In this document: positions 1-11,084 of the stretch, one piece after another
Layout: every line of letters begins with the position of its first letter
Numbering within the stretch: the first letter of the stretch is position 1
NCBI GenBank assembly: GCA_018287875.1
Contig: JAGVVL010000009.1
Location: forward strand, 2,170,001 to 2,234,000
DNA: 64,000 nt
Source of the DNA: Nigrospora sphaerica
Lineage: Eukaryota > Ascomycota > Sordariomycetes > Amphisphaeriales > Apiosporaceae
Direction of reading: 5' to 3'
Notes under the pieces: model-generated
The model's database searches: none
Told to the model about the DNA's origin: nothing
What the model saw: only the letters and a program-made list of their open reading frames with translations
Made by a program: the position numbers and the translations under genes

Positions 1-260
1 AGAGGAACCCACTACAATGTAACAAATAACAAGAAGGAGAAAAGAAAACCCTGGCGGTCGGGCTCGGGTACCGTTTACTGCGCCGCGTTCCCTCGCTCTG
101 GCGCCGCACGTACCGTGTTCCCAGCCCCGTAGTCCAACACCAAACTCTGCTGCTACCACAGCCGATGATGCACTCCGGGTTCCACGGAGAACCCAGGTCC
201 CACCATTCGGACCGCGCAACGCCATGGGGCCTTTCGTTTCCTTTCCCCCTTCCCTCTTCC
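1..260. other. Intergenic, 3' flank of the large minus-strand gene
   Basis: No coding region is seen here. The stretch should hold the 3' untranslated region of the large minus-strand gene, whose stop codon (TAA) is at 263-261. Confidence 0.5.
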
Positions 261-1274
261 TTAGCGGGCCACGCCTCGCGCCGAAGGCGAGACGGGCGGC
301 CCCGCCTTGCGCCGCAGGCCCGAGTAGTGGCTCAGGACGACGGCGTCGTCGCCGGGGCGGCGCTCGCGGTCGTCGTAGCGGCGCTCGCGGTCGTCGGTGT
401 GGACCCAGACGATGCGGTCATCGGGGCCGCGGGGGGCGCCGGCGCGGACGCGGCGGCGCGGGTCGCCGTCGTCGTCCCAGAGGACGAAGGGCGGGGGGTC
501 GCCGCGGGCGGCGTCGCCGTCGCCGTCGCCGAAGACGAAGCCGAGGTGCAGGCGCGGGCCGCCGGCGGCGCGGCGCCAGCGGTGCAGCGCGCCCGCCAAC
601 TGGTCCGCCGTGAAGGTGTCGGCGTTGGCGAGCCCCGCCGCCGCGTTGGCCGCCTGCTGGCCGGCGCCCCGGAAGACGGCGCGCAGCGCCGCCGCCGTCG
701 GCGTCGCCTCCCCCCCGCCGCGCTGCTGTGCCGCCGCGCTCGCCGCCACCGCCCGCAGCCCGCACTCGAGCCCCGCCGCCGACACCGCCACCTTCTCCCA
801 CCCGCCCGGGAAGTCCTCGCGCAGCAGCCGGACCGCCTGCTCCTCGGCCGGGTGCCGCCGCGGCGCCGCGGTCTGGGGAACGGCCGGCGCGCGCTGCGCC
901 GGCAGTTCGAAGCTGGCGGTCTTCGTGGGCACGCCCGGCGCGGCGGCGCGGCGGCTCCGGGGCCCGGCCGGCTTCGGTCCCGGGCCCAGGTCGACGGCGA
1001 TGGTGGTCGCTCCGGGCGCGCCGGCGCCGGGGCGCTCGGCCGCCTTGCGGGCCGGCTCGACGTCGGTCAGGAAGTCGGGCGGCAGCCGGCGCTTCAGCGG
1101 GCTGCTGCGCGGCGCGCGGTTCGCGTCGAGGGCCGGGAGCAGTGGGATGCGCTCCGGCTCGGCCGCGAACCAGCCCGTCACCTTTTCGAGGAGCCGCGAG
1201 CCCAGCGTGTGGGACGGGGGGTCCATCACTGGGTGGCAATATGTTAGTATGCCGGATACCATCCGCGGGGGCAC

Positions 1275-1325
<51 letters not shown>

Positions 1326-4300
1326 AGAAGGAAGCGACGTACTGTCCATGATATCTTGGCTGACCTTGAGCTCCTTCAGGAGCGTGTCGCCCATGGGGAA
1401 AGACGAAGGGCCCGGGAAGAAGCGGCTGTCCTGGGCCACGATGGGCACGAGTTTGGGGCCGGCGGCGGCGCGGGACAGCGCCGAGCCGGGCGGCGTGATG
1501 GTGAGCTGCCACGTGTCCCGGAGGGCGGGGCGGGCGTCCCGCAGCATGGCGACGAGGGCCTCGCTGAAGCGCTGCATGAGCAGGCGGGCCGCGGGCCGCT
1601 GGTCCGGGCGCAGCGACCGGAGCAGGTCGAAGCCGAAGGCGGGGGCGGCCGCTGGGGCGTCGCCGCCGGCGGCACCGCCCGTTTTGCCCCGGGGCCCCAC
1701 GCGGATGCCGTAGCGGTGCCGGGCCAGCGTTGGCTGGGCGGCGGGGTCCTCGTCGAGGCGCTCGCGCAGCCGCCGCTGGGCCGCCTCGCCCTGGCGGTCC
1801 GGCGGCCAGCGCTTGACGTCGAAGTAGTGGCGGCGGAGGTAGGGCGCGTGGTGGCGGCGGATGGCCGGGTCGGCCCAGCCCCAAAGGTTCTGGCGCTCGT
1901 ACGTCTCGCCGGCGTGGCCGCGGCCGTCCTTGTACACCTTTATGCGGCAGGGGTAGAGCATGGTGCGGTTCCGGACGCAGTCGTCGATGATGCCGCGGCG
2001 GATCGCCGCGTACACGACGGCCGGGTCTTCGGACGCCGCGGCCGCGTGGCGCGGGTTGCTCCGCGCCACCACCTCGCGGGCCCAGCTCGCGACGAGGGGC
2101 AGGCAGGTCGGTCGCGCGCCATCGCGTCGCCCGTCGAGCACCGACTGTTGCCACATCTGCACGGCGTAGGCGAGGTCGGCCCGGCCGAACGGAGCTGGGG
2201 GCGCCGCGCGGGCCCGCGCCGCCGCCCGGCGGAAGTGCCGGATCGTCCGGCCCATGCGGTAGGCCACGATGCGGAAGTACTGGACCGTCCGCTCGCAGAG
2301 CCCCGGCTGCTGCTCCAGGGCCGCGCGGAACGAGAGCAGGTCCTCAAAGGCCGGGCACTGCAGACGCGCCTGGTCGCTGTCGGGCGCGTAAGTGCCCGCG
2401 GCGTGGGCCCTCTCGGGCAGGAACTGCCGCTCGTAGTGCTCTCGGGGCCGGGGCTCGGCGGCGGCGGCGAAGCGCTCGCCCGGGTGGCGGTCCTGCTCAA
2501 GCATGTACTCGACCCAGATGCGCTTATACGTGTCGTTGAACTTCTCGCGGCTCGCCCGGCTCGGGTGCCGCCAGATGATGCACTCTTCGGGCCAGACCTC
2601 CGTCTTGCGGACGCCGACGCGGCCCCAGTCGCCCGCGTCGTCGCTGTTGTAGAATCGCAGGTGCCTGCCGACCTCGGGCTCCGCCTCCTCCTCTCGGCGG
2701 CGCGGGCCCTCGTAGACGAGCCGCCCCATGCGGGCCAGCTTGATGCTCGCGTCCCGCGCCTCGTCCAGCGAGAACTGGTACAGGCCGTTGGGCGGGCGCG
2801 CGTCGTTCCGGTCCAGGCCGGGGGCCCGCCAAACCTCGCTTCCGGCTTCCTTGACGCGCTTCCGGCCGCCACGGTTGATGATGTCGACGAGCGTCGTCAG
2901 GGGCACCTTTTGGCTTGTGTACTGCGTCGGCGCGCTGTCCCGCCGCTGCGCTGTGTCCTTGGCCCAGAAAACGTCGGCGTAGGCGTCGTTATACAGCGTC
3001 TGCAGCCGGTGGTCGAAGAGGATCAAGAGGTTGTCCTGCGGCGTCGAGTCCCCGTACCCTACGAAGCCGCTGCTCGAGCCCGGCCGCAGGAGGTACTTGA
3101 GCCACTCTATCTCGGGGTCGCCGACCAGCTGGAACGACCGCGTCTTTTCGTCGTAGTCGACTTCTTTCCGGATCATGATGCCCCGGGGCAAGGGTGCGTT
3201 GTTCATGCCGGCGAGGACGTCCTGGCTGACGCGCTCCAGCAGGTACCGCCCGCCGGGCTCGTGCTTGCCCGCCGCACGCGCGAGGTTGTGCTGGAGGCCT
3301 AGGCACTTGACGCCCATGGCGTACCAGTGCTCCTCGAAGACGCTCTGGGGGGTGAAGATATACGGGCCTTGGTAGTTGTACGGCAAAGCGATCTGCCTCG
3401 AGTCCAGCCAGTTCTCCTTTTTGATCACCTCGCGCGCCCAGTAGGCCAACATGGAAATCTGCGCCGCGTACTTGTTGTACCAATAGATCCAGGGGGACGG
3501 CTCCATTTCAGTACAGCCCAACACATTTTGGGGGCCCTCCTCTGTGCTGTTCCTGCTTTTGATCACTACGGCGTCGGGCCGGAACCCGTCCTCCTCCCGG
3601 ACGGGAACCGGCTCGGGCAGGGCAACGCGCCTCCAAGGCGTGTTCAAGTTCCTGTTCTCCCGGTTGGTGAACTGCGTATTCAGTATCTTCTGGAGGACGG
3701 CACGGCGGGCGCCGCGTAGCCGGGCGAAATCCCGCAGGCTCCCAGGCCTTTCTTTCGTAGCGCCAGCGCTGGCGGCGTCCCTGACGGTCTGTGGCAAGGT
3801 ATGCTCAGTGAGCGTCCTCTCGTAGACGGCATTCTCCAGCTCCGAGAGGTTTTCTTGCCCGGCTTTGTTGGCCCACAACTCTTCTTCGTCGTCTCGGAGC
3901 TTTTCCAAGGCGTCGAGAAGGTCGGTGCCCCCCTCTTCGAAAAACGCGTCCCAATCGGGAGACTTGTCCTCCTCGAACCGGCCTCGGAAAAAGGGGCTGT
4001 GGGTTCTCCAGCTCGGCCTCGGGACCAGGCATACATGCGTTTTGGGCAAGTTCTCAGCATCAGTCTGCGTGGGAGGCGCAGGCAACATGCGGTCGTATCT
4101 CTCGAGGCGGGCGGCATGATGGGCCTTGGGCAACACATCGTTTGACCAAGGCGTGACCCCGTGGTTCCACTGCTCGTACCTGCGATGGAGGGTGACTAAC
4201 TTGAAGCAAAGGTCCAACTGCTTGGAGAGACCTTCACTGAAGCGTCGGTCGCCCGCGTGCCGGCGCCGGTCTGCATTCTGGAGGTATCTGGTGACGGCCT

Positions 4301-4556
4301 TGAGCTTGTGCTCCCAGTCCATGACCTGTTTCAGATCCGCGTCCCGAAGAAAGTTGACAATCTGAGGAAGGCGGACGTCAGGGCCCGGATCATGGGCATT
4401 GATCAGCTCATCGCAACCCTCGTCGGACTGAGGCGGCGTCGATTGGGAGAATGCACGTGAAGATGTTCTGGTGCGGATACGCCGAGCGGCATGATGTTCA
4501 TCTGGCTCGTCAGATGGCGCCCCTCCCTGGCTGGGCTCTTTGCGCTTGGGGGCCAT
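261..4556 (-). CDS. Large hypothetical protein with a C-terminal Cys/His peptidase-like module
   Basis: The ATG is at 4556-4554 and the stop at 263-261. The frame is open throughout, but I read an intron at 1342-1229 (donor GTACGT, CTAAC branch-like site, acceptor CCCAG, 114 nt). The spliced protein is 1393 residues. The N-terminus is basic and disordered, with an early KRK motif. The central 900 residues are charged and rich in Trp, Tyr and Arg, and I recognise no family there. The last 170 residues contain GLECGLRAVAAS (Cys1227), VLWDDDGD, IVWVHTDD and HYSGLRR (His1372). A Cys followed at a distance by Trp-His and HYSG is the pattern of papain- or OTU-like folds, but catalysis is inferred only from motif order. 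GC content is clearly higher in the 3' half than in the 5' kilobase, so a fusion of two units is possible. Function unknown. Confidence 0.75.
1273..1321. repeat. (AG)n microsatellite inside an intron
   Basis: A nearly pure AG dinucleotide run with one AT interruption lies in the proposed intron of the large minus-strand gene. On the coding strand it reads as CT repeats, a polypyrimidine tract upstream of the acceptor. If the intron were retained, it would encode a Leu-Ser repeat. Confidence 0.9.
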
Positions 4557-5706
4557 GCTGGCTTGGTCTCTGCTATGAGAGGGACCCGGAGCGCCGTATC
4601 GGCTGCTTTCGTGCTGTTTCTATGTAAGGGAGGTCCACGGATTGACCCAGGAGCTGTCAGGTGCGACGACGCGTGTGCGGCCCAGGGTGCTCAGGATCGG
4701 CCGCGGGATAATTTGGAAAATGAAAAAACCCCCCCAAATACCAAAAAAAAAAAAAAAAAAAAAGGGGGGGGAAGAAAGATTGAAAGCTCTTGAGGTTCAA
4801 CCAACGACGATGCTGTGGCAAGATAATCGTTTTGCCCCTTTGGTGGACTGGCGTATCCGGCCAGACCACGAGGAGAGCAATGGTTGCAAGGGATAGACGG
4901 TCGAATTCCAACGACGCTGCCGCCCGCCCCTCCATCGCGAACGGATACAGACAAAGAATGCCATTGTCTCGCTCCAGGACCGGCTTGGGAATTCGAGACA
5001 CTCTACAAAGCCTTGAGGCCCGGCCATGTGCCCGCTTGCGGCTTGTCGCTCGCCGTTGCCAATACTTCCTTGACCTTCTTTGCAAACCGCAGGGCTGGAG
5101 AATCCGTCCGAGTGGCTCGGGTCAAAGTCATGTCTGTCTTCATCCGGCTTATACAGTAAGTAAGGAAATCGGCCACCTGTGTGCGTAGCAAGGGGACAAA
5201 CTCTCCACTTGGGCCACTTCTATTTTTGGATCGTATACTACGTTCCTCGACCGCTGACCAACTGTGTCATCGAGTCGCCCTGTCAGCTTTGGCAGGTATC
5301 TGCCATCGGTGTTTGTACTCGGTGCTAGGCCAAATCCGGCTTACTGTAGGCAGTCGGGTAATGTAGTCTCATCCCATGACTTGCAGCCATACAAAAAGGC
5401 TGGCTATTCACGATATAATGGCTTCGTATCGAGACGGGGTCAGAGCAGGATAGCTTGAACCTTGATCAAAGCATTGCACTTAAATGGGAACGCCCAACCG
5501 TTCGTAACTTAACAGTACACAACATCTGTCATGGGCAACTCAACTTATTCATCCACCTCACTTCGTCAATACACACTCCTTTACTCTTAGTTTTGAACCT
5601 CACTTCCTATTACCTTATATGCTGCGACCCCTCATCAAGACTATCCACACGTCTTTGACTGTGATATCTTCCTTGAGGGCACGCAACCTCTTCCGTTCGG
5701 ATCGAC
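4557..5706. other. Intergenic, 5' flank of the large minus-strand gene
   Basis: No supported gene. The region contains an A21 run followed by G8 at 4743-4771 and otherwise ordinary mixed-composition DNA. It includes the promoter side of the large minus-strand gene. Short frames on both strands overlap each other and show no recognisable protein. Confidence 0.5.
4743..4771. repeat. A21-G8 homopolymer tract
   Basis: Twenty-one consecutive A followed by eight G. It could be the poly(A) end of a retroposed copy or simple slippage; I see no flanking target-site duplication that would decide. Confidence 0.8.
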
Positions 5707-6009
5707 CTAACGACCGCGTCCGTCCACCAGACTCCCTTCACCTGGGGTTTGTCTGTTCCAATACATGTCGGGCTCCGTAGGCAGCCGATTGCGTAATGCG
5801 TCGAGCATGGACGGCGTGATGGATCGAGTTCGGCCGACCGGGGTTCGGGGTGCTTTCGTGGATCCGAAGCATCGCAGGTTCGCTCGAATCGCCCGGATGC
5901 ATCGCGTGCTGCAACCGACCGTTTTCGCAATCTGTGTATCAGTCGCGCTGCCTCCTTCAATCATGCCTTGGACCAGTTCGTGCTGGGAGGCGGCGAGACT
6001 GGGCGCCAT
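5707..6009 (-). pseudogene. Tc1/mariner-type transposase N-terminal fragment
   Basis: The minus-strand frame starts at 6009 with MAPSLAASQHELVQ and continues through a helix-turn-helix segment (QIAKTVGCSTRCIRAIRANL) to FGSTKAP and RTRSITPSMLDALRNRL. This is the typical N-terminal DNA-binding region of fungal Tc1/mariner transposases. After about 80 residues the similarity is lost and the frame ends near 5707. The DDE catalytic part is absent. I saw no terminal inverted repeats. It is a dead remnant about 400 bp upstream of the NLR gene start. Confidence 0.75.
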
Positions 6010-6268
6010 GCTGGACTGTTGATGGCGGAAGAAAACGTCGAGGCCAAAGTTTTTCCCCTTTTCGCTCTTCAGCTACGAAATAACCAGACATCTACGTACG
6101 CAACGGCACGAACGCACGGGTTTCTTTCAAATTTCGCCATGTGCTTTCTGTCGCGTGCAGCTATATCCACTCGGATGCAGCTTTGCTGGCTTACAGAAGC
6201 TCATTGGCGAGATTGGCGAGACGCCCCGAACCTGTGAGCAACCCAGCCTCCTCCCGACAGCCACGACG

Positions 6269-6448
6269 ATGGCTTCCCCGCACTCTTCACGACAACCTAC
6301 GACCCCGAAGCACCCCGCTAGCCTCGAGCACTCCGATAGCCTCGACCACCCCGTCTCGCTCTTCCCCCCCACTAGCAACGGCTACAAAGAGTACATTCAC
6401 CCCCGATGGCCGAAGCGTTTGGCGTCGCAGCCAGCGCGCTCGCCGTGA
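6269..6448 (+). other. Upstream ORF overlapping the NLR start codon
   Basis: An ATG at 6269 opens a 59-codon frame (begins MASPHSSRQPTTPKH) that stops at 6448, 43 nt past the NLR ATG at 6406 and in another frame. If the transcript starts upstream of 6269, this uORF would compete with initiation at the receptor ATG. The transcript start is unknown, so the regulatory role is inference. Confidence 0.35.
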
Positions 6449-9400
6449 CCGAGCTGGCAGCGAAGACCGTCATGCGATGTACGGAATACTGGCAAGCCGT
6501 GTCCAGTGCGAAGGCCGACATCGAGCGCATTCGAAACGAAATCTCAAATCTCTCTATCATCACCCAGCGCGTACAGGAACTCGTGAATGATCCTCGAGCG
6601 AAACTTCATACAGTTCAAAAGCTCGACGCTACGTTACGTGATGGACAATCCCACCTGCAGAAACTGCTCGATGCTCTTACTCCCAGTAAGACTAGATCAG
6701 CCATGCGTCGTTTTGGACTGCGTGCACTGAAGTGGCCATTTACGAGCAAAGAGGTGGAGAAGATGGTTCAACATCTTAAGCAATGTGGACAGACGATTCA
6801 GGCAGCCTTGCAGGTTGACCAAACGTTAGTGAATGGCCAAGTCCTCGCTTAATCATGGTGCTAATGAAGTAATCCTAGGATAATCGCCCTTAACACAGAC
6901 CAAAGTGTCACTCTACTCCAACGAAACGTTACTCTCGGCAGCCTGCCTATCGCACAGGGCGCTGCCTTCAATTCCCGCGCCGAAGAACATAATCCCACCT
7001 GCCTTCCCGATACCCGCGTCGAGCTGCTACAAGATATCGACACTTGGATTCAAAACCCGACGGCCGAGGCGATGTTCTGGCTCAATGGGATGGCTGGAAC
7101 AGGCAAATCGACCATCTCGCGAACGTTGGCCCGTTCAGCGTCGGAGACGGGCTATCTTGGCGCAAGCTTTTTCTTCAAGAGAGGCGAAGGCGACCGCGGC
7201 GATGTATCCAAGTTCTTCACCACAATCGTGGCGCAATTCGCATTTCGAGAGCCAGCGCTCGTCCCATATATCCAGGCTACAATCGATTCGGATCCCACTA
7301 TATTGAGCAAAGCGATACGAGAGCAGTTTCAGAAGCTGCTCCTGGGCCCTCTTTCTAAGGTTTCCGTTAACGATTCTACTAGCCGGACTATCTTAGTCGT
7401 GGTTGATGCCCTCGACGAATGCGACCATGATGAAGATGTTAAACTGCTGATCCTACTTCTTTCCCGCTGTAAGGAGATCCAGCACTGGCGGTTAAAGGTT
7501 TTCCTTACTAGCCGACCCGAACTGCCGATTCGTCTTGGTTTCAAAGCCGTCCGGGGAACGTACCAGGGCTTCATTCTTCATGAGATCGCTGGAACCATCA
7601 TCGAGCGGGATATTGAGGCCTTTCTACGACATGAGTTCGCACAGATTAGAACGGAGTACAATAAGGAAGTCCCGGACGGCCTGCGTTTGCCGCTCAGTTG
7701 GCCGGGTCAGACCGACATACAAACATTGACTCAGATGGCCGTGCCGCTGTTCATTTTCGCGGCCACTGTGTGTCGGTTTATTTGCGACAAGTGTATCGGC
7801 GACCCGAATAAGCAGCTTCAAGAGGTTTTAAAGTACCGAACGAGGACTCAGGAATCTCGACTGGATGCGACTTACCAGCCGGTTCTAGACCAACTCGACC
7901 TGAAGCTAAAGGGCAGACAACAAGCTGAGGTCTGGGAACGTTTCCGGGACGTGGTTGGCGCCATTATCACTCTTGCCAACCCCCTCCCAGCTACGGCTTT
8001 AGCACAGCTACTCGGAAGGACGGATCACGACATCCATGCAACATTACGGCTGTTACACTCAGTGCTGAATGTTTCCTCTAATGGCCCTATCAGATTATTT
8101 CACCTTTCGTTTCGCGACTTTCTCGTGGACGCAGAGAAACAAAACCGTCCGTTCTGGATTGACCAGCAAGGCGCTAACCGGCGGCTTTTTCAGAGGTGTT
8201 TACTAGTACTGCGGAACGCCTTACGGACTAACATCTGCAAGCTCCGTACCTCAGGCACGTTCCGTTATGACGTCGATCCTCAGATAGTCGCCGACAGCAT
8301 ACAGCCAGAGGTCCAATATGCATGTCGCTATTGGGTATTTCACTTGGCGCAGTCACAGACAAGGCTATCGGATGATAGCGAAGTGTATTCGTTTCTTACC
8401 ATCCATTTCCTACACTGGTTGGAGGCACTTAGCTGGATTCGACAAGCTTCGGAGAGTATAGGCTTATTAAACGCTTTAAGAGATCTTGTCGATGTAAGTG
8501 CTAAGCGTTGCTTAAGAACGAACGGGTTTAACGTTTATAGGCCAATGCCGGTGGTCGTCTTCTTGCCTTCTTACACGATGCACGGCGCTTTACCATTAGT
8601 GCGATCGCGAGAGTTGAACTTACGCCTCTCCAAGTATACTCCTCCGGCCTCCTATTTACGCCAAAAAGGAGTGTTATACGCACTACCTTTACGAGCGAAA
8701 TCCCTAATTGGATAACGCTACAGCCAAGGGTGGAGGATGACTGGAATGCCTGCGAGCGGACGCTCGAGGGCCATAGCGGTTCCGTCAGGTCGGTGGCGTT
8801 CTCGCCCGACGGCGCCGTCGTGGCGTCGGCGTCGGACGGCCAGACCGTCCAGCTCTGGGACGCCGCGACGGGCGCGCCTCTCCAGGCACTCGAGGGCCAT
8901 AGCCGTTCCGTCAAGTCGGTCGCGTTCTCGCCCGACGGCGCCGTTGTGGCGTCGGCGTCGGACGACCAGACCGTCCGGCTTTGGGACGCCGCGACGGGCG
9001 CGCCTCTCCAGACGCTCGAGTGCCATAGCGGTTCCGTCAGGTCGGTCGCGTTCTCGCCCAACGGCGCCGTTGTGGCGTCGGCGTCGGATGACAGGACCGT
9101 CCGGCTCTGGGACGCCGCGACGGGCGCGCCTCTCCAGACGCTTGAGGGCCATAGCTTTTCCGTTAATTCAGTCGCGTTCTCACCTAATGGCGCCGTCGTG
9201 GCGTCGGCGTCGTTGGATCAGACCGTCCGGCTCTGGAACGCCGCGACGGGCGCGCCTGTCCAGACGCTCGAGGGCCATAGCCGTTCCGTTAATTCGGTAG
9301 CGTTCTCGCCCGACGGCGCTGTCGTGGCGTCGGCGTCGGACGACAGGACCGTCCGGCTCTGGAACGCCGCGACGGGCGCGCCTCTCCAGACGCTTGAGGG

Positions 9401-10484
9401 CCATAGCGGTTCCGTCAAGTCGGTCGCGTTCTCGCCCGACGGCGCCGTCGTGGCGTCGGCGTCTGATGACAGGACCGTCCGGCTCTGGAACGCCGCAACA
9501 GGCGCGCCTCTCCAGACGCTCGAGGGCCATAGCGATTGGGTCAGCTCGGTCGCGTTCTCGCCCGACGGCGTCGTCGTGGCGTCGGCGTCGGACGACCGGA
9601 CCGTCCGGCTCTGGGACGCCGCGACGGGCGCGCCTCTCCAGACGCCCGAGGGCCATAGCGGTTCCGTCAGGTCGGTCGAGTTCTCGCCCGACGGCACCGT
9701 CGTGGCGTCGGCGTCGGATGACAGGACCGTCCGGCTCTGGGACGCCGCGACGGGCGCGCCTCTCCAGACGCTCAAGGGCCATAGCGATTGGGTCACCTCG
9801 GTCGCGTTCTCGCCCGACGGCGCCGTCGTGGCGTCGGCGTCGGTGGACCCGACCGTCCGGCTCTGGGACGTCGCAACGGGGGCCCCTCTCCAGGCGCTTG
9901 AGGGCCATAGCTATTCCGTTAATTCGGTCGCGTTCTCACCCAATGGCGCCGTCGTGGCGTCGGCGTCGCTGGACCAGACCGTCCGGCTCTGGGACGCCGC
10001 GACGGGAGCGCCTCTCCAGACGCTCGAGGGCCATAGCCTTTCCGTTAATTCGGTCGCGTTCTCGCCCGACGGCGCCGTCGTGGCGTCGGCGTCGGACGAC
10101 CAGACCGTCCGGCTCTGGGACGCCGCGACGGGTATTTGCTTTCAAGCAACAGATGTTGGCACTATTTTGTGGAACGTATCCTTTAGTAAGGATAGTTTGT
10201 CACTTACCACTGAAGCTGGCACTATTGCTATAGCTAGCGGGACACAACCTGCGAGCACGAGTCCTATCGTCAAGGGCACTATCTCACGGCGTTTAGCTAA
10301 TTCTACTCAACCAGGGCCTCGCCTTAATCTCGGGGTCAGTGAGGATCGTTGCTGGATTACTCAAGGTGATTGTAATCTACTCTGGCTCCCGGCAGATGTA
10401 CGGCCAGGTTGTTCAGCTGTGCATGGTAATGTGGTAGCGCTCGGCAACGGGTCAGGAAAGGTTACGATCATGCAAATTGCATAA
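6406..10484 (+). CDS. NLR/STAND receptor: HeLo-like N-domain, NACHT, eleven WD40 repeats (HET-E/NWD type)
   Basis: The exons are 6406-6824, 6879-8493 and 8541-10484, giving 1325 residues. Both introns are short (54 and 47 nt) and keep the frame. Residues 1-140 form a helical domain (ASALAVTELAAKTVM, ADIERIRNEISNL) like the HeLo/SesA-like domains of fungal STAND proteins. The NACHT domain has Walker A GMAGTGKS (210-217), Walker B VVVDALDECD (about 313-322) and the sensor-like TSRPELPIR. Residues 752-1213 are eleven 42-residue WD40 repeats, followed by about 110 residues with the sequence LLWLP. Relatives in Podospora (HET-E, HET-D, HET-R) trigger cell death on non-self recognition: the WD40 part binds the ligand, NACHT oligomerises, and the N-domain is the effector. 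All key NTPase motifs are present and no frame break remains after splicing, so the gene looks functional. The ligand is unknown. Confidence 0.92.
8760..10145 (+). repeat. Eleven 126-bp WD40-encoding tandem repeats
   Basis: The unit encodes GHSxxVxSVAFSPDGAVVAS followed by ASDDxTVRLWDAATGAPLQT. Successive units are nearly identical at DNA level. Differences cluster at the codons after GHS (G, R, F, D, Y, L), at the S/W before V, at the residue before SV (R, K, N, S, T), and in AS(D/L/V)D(G/Q/R/P). Unit 3 has C instead of G in GHS context (LECHS). Unit 8 starts PEGHS, and unit 9 starts LKGHS. Confidence 0.95.
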
Positions 10485-11084
10485 GACACTGTCTCGTAAG
10501 TAATAAATGCCTACTGTCCTCTTACATTCTAAACGTACCAGTTTATAATGCCGGAGTATTTTCTAATACTGAGAGTACAGTGTTGGTCCAGCTGTGCTCT
10601 TATTCCATAGATGGGCAGACTGGCCATCTGCTCATCTAGAGGGAGCTGACACTAACTAGGCAACGCTCCCCTACCGAAGGGTTGAGCAAGATGACGCTCC
10701 TCTACCGAAGAGTCGAGCAAGATGACGCTCCTCTACCAAAGAGTCGAGCAAGGTAACAGGTTCCCCAACCGACGGTATGAACTGCCAGGGTCCAGCTAAG
10801 ACGGTGGAGCGAGGAGTGGATGAGTGACTCCAAGCTGGTGGGCAGAAGAGTGTTTGAGGACTCGTCAGTCACAATTCCTATAGTTGCTTGCGGTTATAGG
10901 CGGATGCTAAAAATAGTAGACGTTAAAAGAATGCCAGGAAGGCCGAGGACCGAAAAGGTCGGAGACCCAACGCAAGGCTGGCTCCTGTCCCTGGGATAAT
11001 TCTTTTGTTGTTTTCAACCAGGCCACAGACACACACGTACAAGAAGATGTAGTGACTGGGGGGTGGCAAGGCGTGCTTCAATAT
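10485..11084. other. Intergenic, between convergent NLR and DUF3716-like genes
   Basis: This is the shared 3' flank of two converging genes. Apart from the 31-bp tandem repeat at 10663-10755, I see no gene or RNA here. Confidence 0.5.
10663..10755. repeat. 31-bp tandem repeat, three copies
   Basis: The unit begins ACGCTCCTCTACC and ends GAGCAAGATG. Copies lie at 10663-10693, 10694-10724 and 10725-10755, with a few substitutions. It sits 180 bp past the NLR stop codon, in the probable 3' untranslated region. Confidence 0.85.

Noticed and set aside
1356..3302. 648-codon plus-strand open frame
   Set aside because: It is antisense to the large minus-strand gene in very GC-rich DNA; composition alone keeps it open and no motif is recognisable.
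9180..9908. Long repeated minus-strand frames over the WD40 array
   Set aside because: They are the reverse reading of the tandem repeat and only exist because of its periodicity.
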